A stretch of 64,000 bases of DNA from Areca catechu. Lineage: Eukaryota > Streptophyta > Magnoliopsida > Arecales > Arecaceae. Under the pieces are notes generated by a model. That model saw nothing but the letters and a program-made list of their open reading frames with translations. It searched no databases and had not been told where the DNA came from. Shown here piece by piece: positions 50,828-61,196 of the stretch. The stretch spans positions 35,138,449 through 35,202,448 of the forward strand of contig CM038052.1 of the NCBI GenBank assembly GCA_021397845.1, written 5' to 3'. The position numbers and the translations under genes were made by a program. The first letter of the stretch is position 1. Each line of letters starts with the position of its first letter.

Positions 50828-51889
50828 ATCTTTTCACCTTTATATAGGGCTTTTCCGGGCGTAAGAAACCAGTTCCCCTCCGTGGTTCCTGCACCTGCAA
50901 TTTCTTGGTAGGTTGGGACCTTTTCTTTCCCCCTCCTTCCTTTCTCCTACTTTCCTTTTCCTTATTGCTTTTCCCCTTCATATTGTGTTGGGGGAGAGCT
51001 CTTTGCCAAGCATCCACGAGGCGGAATGACTGCCTAGGCGTGGAGCGAGACAAACCCTGGGACCAGGCCACCTGGTCCCAAGAACTTGTGGGCTAGGAAA
51101 TGACCCTTCAGGAAGGGCCGGCCGGTATCACGGCAAGGATGTTCGGCTTAGAGAAGAAATCCGCTAAGCTTGAGGTTTCCCTCAAGGAAGAGAAGGGGGA
51201 GAGCGGAGGAAATGGCAGCCCTAGCGACGGGGGCAGCCCGCTTGAGGGGTAGAGCATAGACCCTCCAATGCAACTGGGCGAGGAGGAGGCCAAGAAGAGA
51301 ACAGCTAAGGCCATCTCTCCGATGCCTAAGAACATCGAGGCCAAGGGTGCGACAATCCCAAGGGTAGAGTCCAGAGCCGGAGCCACCCGGGATGCCCCTC
51401 CGGCAAATGTTGCACCAACATCAAAGGAAACTACTCATCGACGAGCAAGGTTTAAGCTCTAACGTAGCCTTCTTCCCTCTTTATCTTACAACTTAGGTTT
51501 TTGGAAGGCTTCCCGGCCTATCGAGGGCCTTCATAGGATGTAAAAACATTTTGATCAATGAAAAAGGCACCCTTTCCTTCAAACTGGCATTGACTATTTA
51601 TTCATCCTTCTTTTTTTTTTTTTTTGCCTTAAGATACTTTCAGAGGGTCCTTCAAAGCTTGTGAAGGATTCATCTTTGTAATGAGGGAATAGTCAAACTT
51701 TGGTAATGCTTTAGTTCGGACTTTATCTTCTCCTTTTATCCTTAATTCCTTTACCTTTCTGCATGGTAAAGGAATAATCTTTATGGTGGCCAGAGGCGTG
51801 TGTTTTCCCCCGGACCCCATTACTGCAGGTTGATTATGTAGCCCTAGAATTGGTACGAAGATTTCTCGGAATAATTCATTCCTACTTTT
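50828..51889 (+). pseudogene. Tat2 antisense region, residual
   Basis: Relative to Tat2 this is the antisense strand, in the position of the antisense gene of Tat1. The plus strand reads MFGLEKKSAKLEVSLKEEKG (about 51138-51200) and an open frame 51268-51462 rich in Lys, Glu and Ala (EEEAKKRTAKAI). It is followed by sequence that looks like a 3' end (ATGTAAAAACATTTTGATC near 51539-51557). I cannot find the Transposase_28 domain here, so the assignment rests on position and composition. Confidence 0.35.
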
Positions 51890-52490
51890 CTAGGCTTGTA
51901 GTCATGCAGACTCGAGTGCAAGACTTCTGGAGCTCCTTGATTTGATTGGCCATGCTGTGAGTCAAGCAACAGATGGTTGGACTTCAAGAGTTTCCTCGCA
52001 AACATCTCCAGACTGCGAGCCAGGCCGGATGCTAGATTCCTAGAGCTTCTTGATGGGATTAGCCATGCTGTGAGTCAAGCGATAGATGGCTGGACTTCAA
52101 GGGTTCCCCAGCAAACATCTCTGGACTGTGAGTAGGGCGAAAAATACGGGGCTTCTTGATGGGATTAGCCATGCTATGAGTCAAGCGATAGATAGCTAGA
52201 CTTCAAGGGTTCCCTAGCAAACATCTCTGGATTGTGAGCAAGGTGATAGATGCGGGGCTTCTTGATGAGATTAGCCATGCTGTGAGTCAAGCGATAGATG
52301 GCAGGACTTCAAGGGTTCCCTAGCAAACATCTCCGGACTATGAGCAAGGTGACAGATGTGGGGCTTCGTAAGTTTTCTGGCTTGAGGTGTGGGGCTTCGT
52401 AAGTTTCCTGGCTTTGAGGTGTAGGGCTTTGTAAGTTTTCCGACTTTGAGATGCGATGCTTCATAAGTTTTCCAGCTTGATCCGTCAGAT
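51890..52490 (-). repeat. Tandem repeats in Tat2 3' UTR
   Basis: Four to five copies of a 106-113-bp unit (marked by ATTAGCCATGCTGTGAGTC and GACTTCAAGGGTTCCC) at about 51890-52350. Then about four copies of a ~31-bp unit (GGGGCTTCGTAAGTTTTC) at 52358-52480. They lie directly after integrase in element order. The sequence is unrelated to the 56-bp repeat of Tat1. Confidence 0.8.
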
Positions 52491-53960
52491 TTGGAGTCGG
52501 ACGGAGATGTTCCCGCACAGGTGAAAGACAAGTTTGCTCCAAAAAGGAACTTTAATGATTGAGAAAGGAGTCTTACATCACTGGTAGTACATTCTCAAAT
52601 TGCTCACATTCCATGTCCGCGTGAACCGGGTGCCATCCAGTCCGGCAAGGTAGTAGGCCCCACCTGGTAAAGCCTCAATCACCTTGTAGGGGCATTTCTA
52701 GTTTGGGGAGAGTTTGTCGCATTCCCCTGGTTGGGATGCTTCCGCCCACCTGAGGATGAGGTTGCTTGGTCGGAATGCCTTAAGCCTCATGCAGGAGTTG
52801 TAATGGCATGCTACCCTTTGCAGGTAGGCCGCCATCAAGAGTCGGGCTTTGTCTCTTATCTCGTCTAGCAGATCCAGGTTGAGGAGGAGATAGGCTGGAT
52901 TCTCGGCTTTGTCATACTACTCAATCTGAAGTGTGGGCAAGCCAAGCTCCATTATGATCATAGATTTAGTGCCAAAGATGAGGTTGAAGGGCATCTCATC
53001 GATGGCCGTGCGGGGTGTTGTGTGGTAAGCCCACAGCACACTGGGCAACTCTTCGGTCCATCGGCCCTTGGCCTCATCCAGCCTTGAGTAGAGCCCTTAC
53101 AGGATGGTCCGGTTAGTCACCTTGGCCTTCTTGTTGGTCTGAGGATGAGCCATCAAGGTGAAGTGGTGACAAATGCTGAGGTCGGCATAGAACTCCTCGA
53201 AAGCCTGGTTGTCAAACTGCCGTCCGTTGTCCATTATGATTAAGTACGGAAGCTCGAACCGACAGATGGCAGACTTCCAGAAGAAGGACCTAACCTTCGC
53301 CTCCGTTATTTGAGCCAGGGGTTCGGCCTTGACCCACTTAGTGAAGTAGTTGATGGTCACAATTAAGAACTTTCGTTGGCCAGACGCAGGAGGAAAGGGC
53401 CTAAGATGTCCATTCCATATAGGAAAAATGGCCACGGAGCTAATAGTTGGGAGAGTGGGGCCGCCGGCTATCGCTGGATATGGGCATGGCGTTGACAACG
53501 GTCACACTTCTTCATGAAGCTGGCAGCGTCTTCCCGCATGATCTTCCAAAAATATCCTTGCCGGAGGGCCTTGTAAGCTAGAGTCTGCCCCCCACATGAT
53601 TGTCGCAGATGCCTTTATATATTTCTTGGAGCACGTAGGTGACTTCCTAGGGCTTCAGACACTTCAATAGGGGATAAGAGTAAGACCTCCGGTACAACTG
53701 CCCATCCATCATCACATAATGCATGACCTTCTTCTTGAGGAAGCCGGCTTCCTTTCAATCCTCAGGTAGGGCATCGATAGTGAGGTACTTAATGTTGGGG
53801 TCCATCCAGCTGACCTCAGTGATGACTTGCTGGACTTTTGCTATGGATTCATAACTGGGTGCTTCGAGGTACTCGACAAAGATATGCCCCAACAATGACT
53901 CCAGTAGGGTGGCCAGTCTGGAGAGGACATCATCTCGAGCATTCTTCACTCGTGGGATAT
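52491..53960 (-). pseudogene. Tat2 integrase
   Basis: Minus-strand coding sequence. Start at 53949 with SYESIAKVQQVITEVSWMDP; zinc-binding region around 53500-53650 degraded. The core reads GMDILGPFP (about 53395-53425), then a one-base shift, then the open frame 53097-53498 with FLIVTINYFTKWVKAEPL, IIMDNGRQFDNQAFEEFYAD and LMAHPQTNKKAKVTNRTIL. The two catalytic aspartates (in GMDILGP and MDNGRQF) are present. The C-terminal part continues to about 52600. Non-functional because of frameshifts and stops. Confidence 0.8.
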
Positions 53961-54440
53961 GGGAGATGCTGAAGTACTAGAGGTTCGCCGTATACGAATG
54001 CACCTTGTCCAGGTACTTCGCCATCATTGGATCTCGAGCTTTGTACTCACCGGAGACTTAGCCCACCACAAGCTGAGAATCGATGAAGACCTTCAATCTC
54101 TTGACACCCAACTCACGAGACACTTTTAGTCCTGCGAGGAGAGCCTCATATTCAGCTTGATTGTTGGTCGCCTTGAAGAGGAACTGTAGCACATACTTGC
54201 AACAACCCCGTCGGAGTTGGCAAGATTGAGACCGTCTCTGCTATCTCTAGCATTAGATGTGCCATCAACGTAAAGGATCCATGTCATCGCCTTCTAAGCC
54301 TGGTCTAGCCCGGGCTCGGTTTGCTGGCCTGCCTCCTCTGGGTTCTCATCTACCTAGGTGCATTCCACCAGGAAATCGGTTAGGACCTGGGCTTTTTGCA
54401 ACGGTCATGGGCGGCAGGTGATGTCAAACTTGTTGAGTTT
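53961..54440 (-). pseudogene. Tat2 second (archaeal-type) RNase H
   Basis: Minus-strand fragments: ILYVDGTSNARDS near 54240-54280 and, in other frames, text corresponding to KNEAEYEALLAGL-type and SDSQLV-type motifs. Frames change at least twice. Collinear with 36151-36570 of Tat1. Confidence 0.6.
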
Positions 54441-55290
54441 TACCGCCTATTTGGCCAATAACCTCAAAGTATCAGGGCGGCTTAGGATGGCCCTTAAGGG
54501 CTGATCGATCAAGGCAGCAATGAGGTGCAGTTGGAAATAGGGCCTGAGGTGCTGCACAGACATTATTAGTACGAAAATGATCTTTTCAGATCGGGTGTAC
54601 CTAGTTTCTGTATCGCAGAGCAACTTGCTGACATAGTAGACTAGCCGTTGGTTGCCATCCTTATTGATGCAGACCAGCACCGAGCTAACCACCTCTGGTT
54701 AAACTATCAGGTACAAGAGGAGCTCTTCCCTAGGCTCCGGCCTGGACAGCAATGGTGGGGAGGCGAATAGCTTCCTCAGCCCCTCAAACACCTCCCGACA
54801 TTCTTCCATCCAAGTGAAGTCATTCATCTTCCACAGCACCTTGAAGAAGGGCTGGCAGTGCTCGACTAAATACGAGATGAAGTGGGTCAATGCTGCGATG
54901 CATCCAGTCAGGCGTTGAACCTCCTTCTTGGAGACAAGGTGTCTCGTGTTGGAAATCACCTGGATCTTCTCAGGGTTGGCCTCTATTCCTCTCTGGGTGA
55001 CCATAAATCCTAGAAACATTCCCGCCGCCATGCCAAATGCACACTTAGCAGGGTTCAGCTTCATCTGATAGAGGTAGAGGTTGTCGAAAGCCACCACCAG
55101 GTCAGCAACATGATCTGACTCCGGGCCACTCATGATGATCATGTCATCTACATATACCTGCATATTGCAGTCGATCTGGTCCTTGAAGACCTTGCTGACT
55201 AGTCGCTGGTACGTGGCCCCTGCATTCTTGAGACCAAATGGCATTATCTTGTAACAGTATGTACCTCAGTCAGTCGTGAATGTCGTGTGC
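54441..55290 (-). pseudogene. Tat2 RT (C-terminal) and RNase H
   Basis: The open frame 54699-55244 (181 codons) reads MPFGLKNAGATYQRLVSKVF, MQVYVDDMIIMSGPESDHVA (Y-V-D-D intact) and FLGFMVTQRGIEANPEKIQ. It is followed at 54447-54692 by RNase H text: VYYVSKLLCDTETRYTRSEK and LIDQPLRAILSRPDTLRL. A TAA-type stop at about 54696-54698 separates them. This is the best preserved part of Tat2 pol. Confidence 0.87.
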
Positions 55291-55910
55291 TCCTCGTCCC
55301 CTAGATGCATGCGGATTTGGTTGTATCCGAAGAATGCGTCTTGAAGCTAAGGAACTTGTGTTCCGAGGTCGCGTCCACCAGCTGGTCGATCTTGGAGAGT
55401 GGGAAGCTATCCTTTGGGCATGCCCGGTTGAGGTCGGTATAGTCTACACAGATCCTCCACTTTCTAGAGGCTTTCCTGACCATTCCCACATTTACAAGCC
55501 AGTCAGGGTTGCATACCTTGTGAATGAAGCTCGCTACGAGAAGTTTCTCTACTTCTTCATCGATCACTTTCTGCGCTCTGGGGCAAAGCTTCCATTCTTC
55601 TATCGAATTGGATGATAGTTGGGATTGACATTCAGCTTATGGGTGATCACTTCTGGAGGGATGCTGAGCATGTCGGTGGCAATCCAAGTGAAGATGTCCG
55701 CGTTGGCCCGTAGGAAGCTAAGCAGATGGGATCTCTCCTCCTCAGGTAGCAGGGCCCCCAACTTCACCGTCCTCAAGGGATCTTCTCCCAAAGGGAAGGA
55801 CAATAAGAGCTCAACATGTCCGCCCTTCGACTCCGGCTCTGTTGAATTTGGCTGGTCAATGACTGGATCCGAATCGACTCCTCGTAGCCCCGGAACTGTC
55901 TACAGGTAGT
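55291..55910 (-). pseudogene. Tat2 RT N-terminus and linker
   Basis: Frame 55600-55803 holds the linker (TVKLGALLPEEERSHLLSFL, ANADIFTWIATDML). Frame 55301-55567 holds the RT start (ASFIHKVCNPDWLVNVGMVR, KWRICVDYTDLNRACPKDSF). A frameshift near 55330 separates it from the FGYNQIRMHLGDEEHT-like sequence that leads into the next RT block. Confidence 0.8.
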
Positions 55911-56264
55911 GCTGGACAGGCTGGCATGACCCTCTTATCTCCTCGATCTCACGAGGGGTCGAGAACTGAATGAGGAGACACCTTGTAAAAATAGTGGCAT
56001 CGAGCAGGTTGAGTCCGGGATGTCCCAGAATTGCATTGTAAGGTGAAGGGACTCTCACCACGGTAAAGGTCGTCAGCACAATCCTTTGCCGAGATGGGAT
56101 CCTGGTAGTTATTGGGAGCGTGATCTCTTCCTCAACTCCAACTGAGTCCTTGATGAACCCACTATGGGTGTGAATACCAATTTTATTTGATCAGTAGACA
56201 AGTTCATCCTTGCAAAAGTATCATAAAAAAGGATATTTGTAGAGCTTCCACTATATACCATGAT
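55911..56264 (-). pseudogene. Tat2 aspartic protease
   Basis: Reads MVYSGSSTNILFYDTFARMN (around 56190-56260), aligned with VDSGSFFDILFYDAFARM in Tat1. The catalytic D of D-S-G is Y in my reading. Further on are degraded copies of the PVTIG and FLVV-type segments. Frame changes occur on both sides. Confidence 0.65.
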
Positions 56265-57900
56265 TCACTTTACAGGATGTTTCGCTATCATCATTTTCAT
56301 GATGACAGCATCATTATTTGGATTATTTATCCTGGCCGACCCCTCTTCCACGTAGGGGAGTACATCATCACTCTCCTCTCTCCCCCTAGCCCTCTTCGGG
56401 GTTCGGCCTGCCCCTGAGGAAATCATTCCTATCGGCTTCTTGGTAGGCTGGTTGTTGATGGCAAGTGGACGGTGCTCTTCATTATGGACTGTCGAGGGAC
56501 CTCCTCCCTCCATGTACTTTTCGAGGTAGTTGTGCTTGATCAGGTCTTCTATCTCCCTTTTCAGGTGGTGGCATTCCTTTGTGTCATGGCCGTGGTCCCG
56601 GTGAAAGTGGCAATAGCAGGACCAGTCGTGTCTAGCGGATGGCCTCAGAGGAGGAGGAGAGTGCAAGAAGTGCTTGCCCTCAATCTCCATAAGAATCTTC
56701 ACTCTCTAGGCAAGGAGAGGAGTGAACTTCTCTTCCTTGGTGGGGTTGACTCTAGGTCTCGACCTCGGCCATGGTGCCGGTGCCAACTTCTAGGCTTGGG
56801 GAATGGATGTTTTCCTAATAGCCTGCCTTTTGAGGGGTCTCCTATCGAGCTCCCTCATGGTGTGATCTGCCTCCTTCGCGAGGATGTACTTGTTGGCCCA
56901 GAGGAGAAGCTCTAAAAAAGTCTTTAAAGGCTTCTTATCGATGGAGTAGGTGAAGCGGGAGGTCCACAACTCCCTCTTCAGGGTTAGCATAGTAACCGGC
57001 TCATTGAGATGGTAGATCTTTAGGGTGGCGACCTTAAAATGAGACACGTAGCCCCGAAGAGACTCTCGATCCTGCTGATCAATCGAGAAGAGGTTGTCAG
57101 CCTCACGTGGCACCTTCCTATACACATCGAAGTGTGCCTCGAATCTCTTCTCCAACTGGGAGGAGTCAATGCTTTCCGACTCGAGTCTGGAGAACCAAAC
57201 TCGAGCAGCCTTCCGCAGGGTAGCCGGGAAGGCGATGTAGAGGAGAGCGTTAGTAGCCTGTGGACCCTCATAAGGATCTTGTAGCTTTTCAAGTGGTCTA
57301 GGGAGAGTTGTCCCATGCTAGAGATCAACCTAGGGCATGCAGAATCGATTGGGACTCGATTCCTCTTGGATTCTGCGGGAGAAAGGGGGGTTGGTGTCAT
57401 AACCCGCAGGCTCGTTGGGGGAGCCCTAAATCTTTACAAACCGACGAAAAAGTTTAGCCAGTTTGCACTTCTGCTCTTCGAGGCATCTCTCCGCCTTGCG
57501 ATGGATGGCCTCATCAATCGATCCCTCGGTAGAGGCTATCAGGGGTGAAGGAGGTGCGGAGTGGGAGAACTCTTGCATAAGTTCCTGGCCATGCTGGCAC
57601 CGTTGGTAGGAGTGCGCACCATGGTCCGAGGCCGGGGAGCGGCTCTCCTAGCCAGTTAGACCATTGTGCTACCTCTTCCCGATCACTTGGTGGTCCCCTC
57701 TCAGGTGGGAGACCGCATGCAATGGCCCCTCCCAGAAAAACTGCAGGCTAGTATGGGGGTCGGTGACATGAGCCACCGGCATCCCTGGCTATTGCTGTGT
57801 TGCCACGGACCGGTGTCTTTGATGGAGCTAGTGCATCATCGCAGCCAGGGCATGGACCTGCTGGGCTAGTGCGATGATTTGGGAGTCCCTCGAAGGCGGT
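56265..57900 (-). pseudogene. Tat2 gag
   Basis: Capsid region at 56790-57400 in two frames: HLKSYKILMRV (57310-57345), then 56790-57155 with MEKRFEAHFDVYRKVPREAD, NEPVTMLTLKRELWTSRFTY and WANKYILAKEADHT. The C-terminal part at 56265-56702 has the His/Cys motif CHFHRDHGHDTKECHHLKRE and a basic tail. The N-terminal leader (57400-57900) is Gln-rich and degenerate. Collinear with Tat1 gag across the Athila insertion site. Confidence 0.8.
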
Positions 57901-58113
57901 GATGGTGGAGCGGGGAGCCCCCTTTATGGGCTCTGGTCACTGTGATGGTGGATCCCCGCCCAACTGGTGGAAGCCTCACGTGCTCTCGTTGTCACCATGG
58001 AGCTCCAAGCCTTCTGCACATGCTTTGCTGGTAGTGGGGGGACTCGCGGTTGGACTTCCAAAAGTCGCTGGAGTTCTAGTACTCCGTTCCCCCTACCTGG
58101 CATACCAATCTAT
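57901..58113 (-). other. Tat2 5' leader and degenerate primer binding region
   Basis: On the minus strand the sequence after the LTR reads ATTGGTATGCCAGGTAGGGG, loosely like ATTGGCGCCGTCTGTGGG, the usual start of Tat interiors. The tRNA primer cannot be assigned with confidence. Confidence 0.4.
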
Positions 58114-58473
58114 TGTTGCCAAGATCATCATGGCCTGTAGCTGGCATGTCAGGTTTCCACTGGGCACTCGATCCTCTGCTCCATGCGCTTTTTGGTCGGC
58201 AGCCCTGCAACATAGAGGAGACCCGGGCCAGGGATTTTAATGGGGACACTCCAATGATCAGGTTAGTGGGATGATCTAGGAAAACAAAACCTCTTCGGTG
58301 GAGAGCTTGGAGACTCTCCATGTGTAGAGGGTGAAAAATATAATTGAAAATGCAAAGACAAGGGCGAGCTGGGATCAAAGAGCTTAGGAGGTTTTGCTGG
58401 CTGGTTCCTAGCCCGTTAGCTCTCTGTCTCTCTTATCGATTGCCTCCTTTCCCTTTGTGGATTCTTTCTTCTA

Positions 58474-58482
58474 TTTTATATA
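58474..58482 (-). promoter_or_regulatory. TATA box of Tat2 5' LTR
   Basis: TATATAAAA on the minus strand, between the minisatellite-containing U3 and the R/U5 part. Confidence 0.5.
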
Positions 58483-59084
58483 AGAACGATGGCCCAGACT
58501 AGGTCTGGGGCTTTCTTGAGATGTCCTTTTCTCGGTGCCCCCTTTGGAGGGGGCTCTCTTTTGCTTGACTTGCTCCCCCCTTTGGACCGGTCCTTTGAAG
58601 GAGATCTTTCTGTTGGAGATGTTTGCTGGTATGGCACAAACCTTGTCCCCTTGGTGGTGCAGCTCCCCGTGGAACGGGCGAGCACCGTGCCGCAGAGACC
58701 CAAGCCACGGTGGAACATTTTTATTCCAGGAGGGATCATCGGAGCATCGCAGGGCTTGTAGCCCTAATGGAATACTCTTCTTGGGGGAGGTTCAGGTTTT
58801 GTGTTGCAAGGGTTGAGACCCCCGGTTGCATGATCGTCAATGTGGCGGTACGCTACAGGACCAGGGGCCTGGCAGAGCACACCTTATACAGAGCATACGG
58901 GTGGTGTGTTGTAGAGCTTAAATTAATAACAGGGTGTGCATCTCCTCCCAAAGGCTGCAGGTGGACGGGGACCCCCTCGCCATAGTTTGAATTTCTGTTG
59001 ATCCTTCCCTCCTTTGCTACTGGCAGGAATTCTATCCTCTGCAAGGTAGGGAAGGGGCTCGCTTTGGGAGCCCCACCCTTGGAA

Positions 59085-60135
59085 GCATGAACATGACCCC
59101 AGTTAGGAGTTGGCCTCGGATGAGGGGCTCACCTTATGAGCATGACCACTATTGGGAGCTGACCTCGGTAGGAGCGCTTGCCTCGGCAGAATGAGCACGA
59201 CCCCGGCCGAGAGCTGGCCTTAGATGGAGGGCTTGCCCTATGAGCATGACCTCGGCTAGGAGTTGACCTTGACAGGAGGGCTCGTCTTGGCATCATGAGC
59301 ATGACCTTAGTCAGGAGCTGGCCTCAGATAGAGGGCTCATCCTATGAGCATGACCCCGGTTGGGAGCTGACCTCGATAGGAGGGCTCGCCTTGGTAGCAT
59401 GAGCATGACCCCGGTCAGGAGCTGGCCTCAGACGGAGGGCTCGTCCTTGAGCACAACCTTGGCTAGGAGCTGACGTCGACGGGAGGGCTCGCTTTGGCAG
59501 CATGAGCACTACCCCGGCCAAGAGCTGGTCTCAAACAGAGGGCTCGCCCTAGTAGCATGAGCACAACCCCAACTGAGAGCTAACCTCGGCAGGAGGGCTC
59601 ACCTTGGCAGCATGAGAACGACCTCGGTCGAGAGCTGGCCTCAAACGGAGGGCTCGCCCTATGAGCACGACCCCGGCTAGGAGCTGACCTCGGCAGGAGG
59701 GCTTGCCTTGGCAGCATGAGCATGACCCCGGCCGGGAGCTAGCCTCAGACGGAGGGCTCATCCTATGAGCACGACCCTGACTGGGAGCTTACCTCGATAG
59801 AAAGGCTTGTCTTGGCAACATGAGCATGACTTTGACCAGGAGCTGGCCTCAAATGGAGGGCTCGCTCTGGCAGAATAAGCACGATCCTGGTTGGGAGCTT
59901 ACCTCGGTAGGAGGGCTCTCCTTGGCAACATGAGCATGACCCTGGCCGGGAGCTGGCCTCAGACAAAGGGCTCGCCCTATGAGCACGACCCCAGCTGGGA
60001 GCTGACCTCAGTATGAGGGCTCACCTTGGCAGCATAAGCATAACCCTGGCCGGAAGCTAGCCTCAGACAGAGGGCTCGCCCTATGAACACGACCCCGGCT
60101 GGGAGTTGACCTTGGCAGGAGAGCTCACCTTGGCT
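59085..60135 (-). repeat. 49-55-bp minisatellite in Tat2 5' LTR
   Basis: Same unit as 46790-48125, with fewer copies (about 1.05 kb against 1.3 kb). Two alternating subtypes are again visible. Confidence 0.88.
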
Positions 60136-60222
60136 CTTTGTTTGGCCACTATGTCCACATGGCGGATCTCTTACCAGAGCAACCACCAGCAGGGGCTCCA
60201 CGTCAACGAATGTGCCATATAA

Positions 60223-60227
60223 GGGTA
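60223..60227 (+). repeat. Right target site duplication of Tat2 (GGGTA)
   Basis: GGGTA, a perfect copy of 45810-45814. Confidence 0.9.
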
Positions 60228-60371
60228 GGCAGGGGATTAGTTCTAGTTATAAAGAATAGTTTACAGGTTCATTGATATTTCTTTCCAGCTAAGTATTATA
60301 TTGGGCACATAGGTTTCATAGAAATGTAAAATAATATTATTCAGGCATAGAGATTCCAATAAAATATTTTG

Positions 60372-61005
60372 TTGGATGAATAAATATTTGTCGGCCTTTT
60401 ATAACAATGTTAAGGCATTTTTAAAGTTTAGGGTTTCAGAATTTTAAGTCAATTTGCAAAAGTTATTTTATTTTCATTGTTTCCAAGTATAACATGTTCC
60501 ATAATAATCTATTATATTATATTTTGCCAATGATGATAGGATGCCTTAAGAATGAGCATTGTTAGGAGACAAGGGTATAACTACATTTACATGATAGGCA
60601 ATCTTAATAAGTAGTTATTCTATCTCATAGCCATGATGCTCCAGTGTCTCTAATGTTGCTTATTCGGAGGCATATATATTTTTCAATTTATTCATTTGGA
60701 TGAATAAATGTTTGGCAGCCTTTTATAAAAATGTAGAGGCATTGTTTAATTTTATGGTTTCGATATTTTATTGATTTTTGCAACATTTTTCTTATTTCGA
60801 ATATTTCTATGTATTTTATGTTCTATAATATATGTTTTATATTATATTTTGCCAATGATGATAGGCTACCTTAAGAATGAGCATTGCTAGGAGATAAGGG
60901 TTTGACTATAATTTACATGATAGACTACCCTAATAAGTAGTTATTCCTGTAGCTGTGATGCTCCCGTGTCTATAATGTTGCTTATTCTGAGGCATACATG
61001 TTTTT
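60372..61005 (+). repeat. 324-bp tandem duplication upstream of the Myb-like gene
   Basis: Two imperfect copies (60372-60695 and 60696-61005) sharing TTGGATGAATAAAT, TTTTGCCAATGATGATAGG, CTTAAGAATGAGCATTG and AATAAGTAGTTATTC. Non-coding, in the 5' region of the Harbinger genes. Confidence 0.8.
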
Positions 61006-61196
61006 CAATATTTTAAATTATGGATTACTTTTATCCCACTTACATGTCTCGGCACATACATATTCCGTTGGTTTTATTACCTTGTTCCATAACATGTCTT
61101 TGTTATCATTCATTTTTTTCTTCATTATGAAGCCAATTGTAACAATACATATTCTTTTTATCTTAATTTTATAATGTATGGGATACTGTAGATAAG

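Larger units (their letters stand above)
45815..60222 (-). mobile_element. Tat-type Ty3/gypsy element Tat2 with two LTRs
   Basis: 14.4 kb element on the minus strand, bounded by the perfect 5-bp duplication GGGTA. The 5' LTR is 58114-60222 and the 3' LTR is 45815-48209. Interior in element order: leader, gag (57900-56270), protease, RT (55900-54700), RNase H, second RNase H, integrase (53950-52600), tandem-repeat 3' UTR (52490-51890) and a residual antisense region. A solo copia-like LTR (48556-50827) is inserted near its 3' end. The LTRs differ at many positions and by repeat copy number, so it is older than the Athila insertion. It shares gag and pol wording with Tat1 but has a different, longer LTR. 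Confidence 0.9.
58114..60222 (-). repeat. Tat2 5' LTR
   Basis: 2109 bp, direct copy of 45815-48209. On the minus strand it starts TTATATGGCACATT (first bases mutated from TGATATGG) at 60222 and ends GGCAACA at 58114. Contains the minisatellite at 59085-60135 and a TATA box at 58474-58482. Confidence 0.88.
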
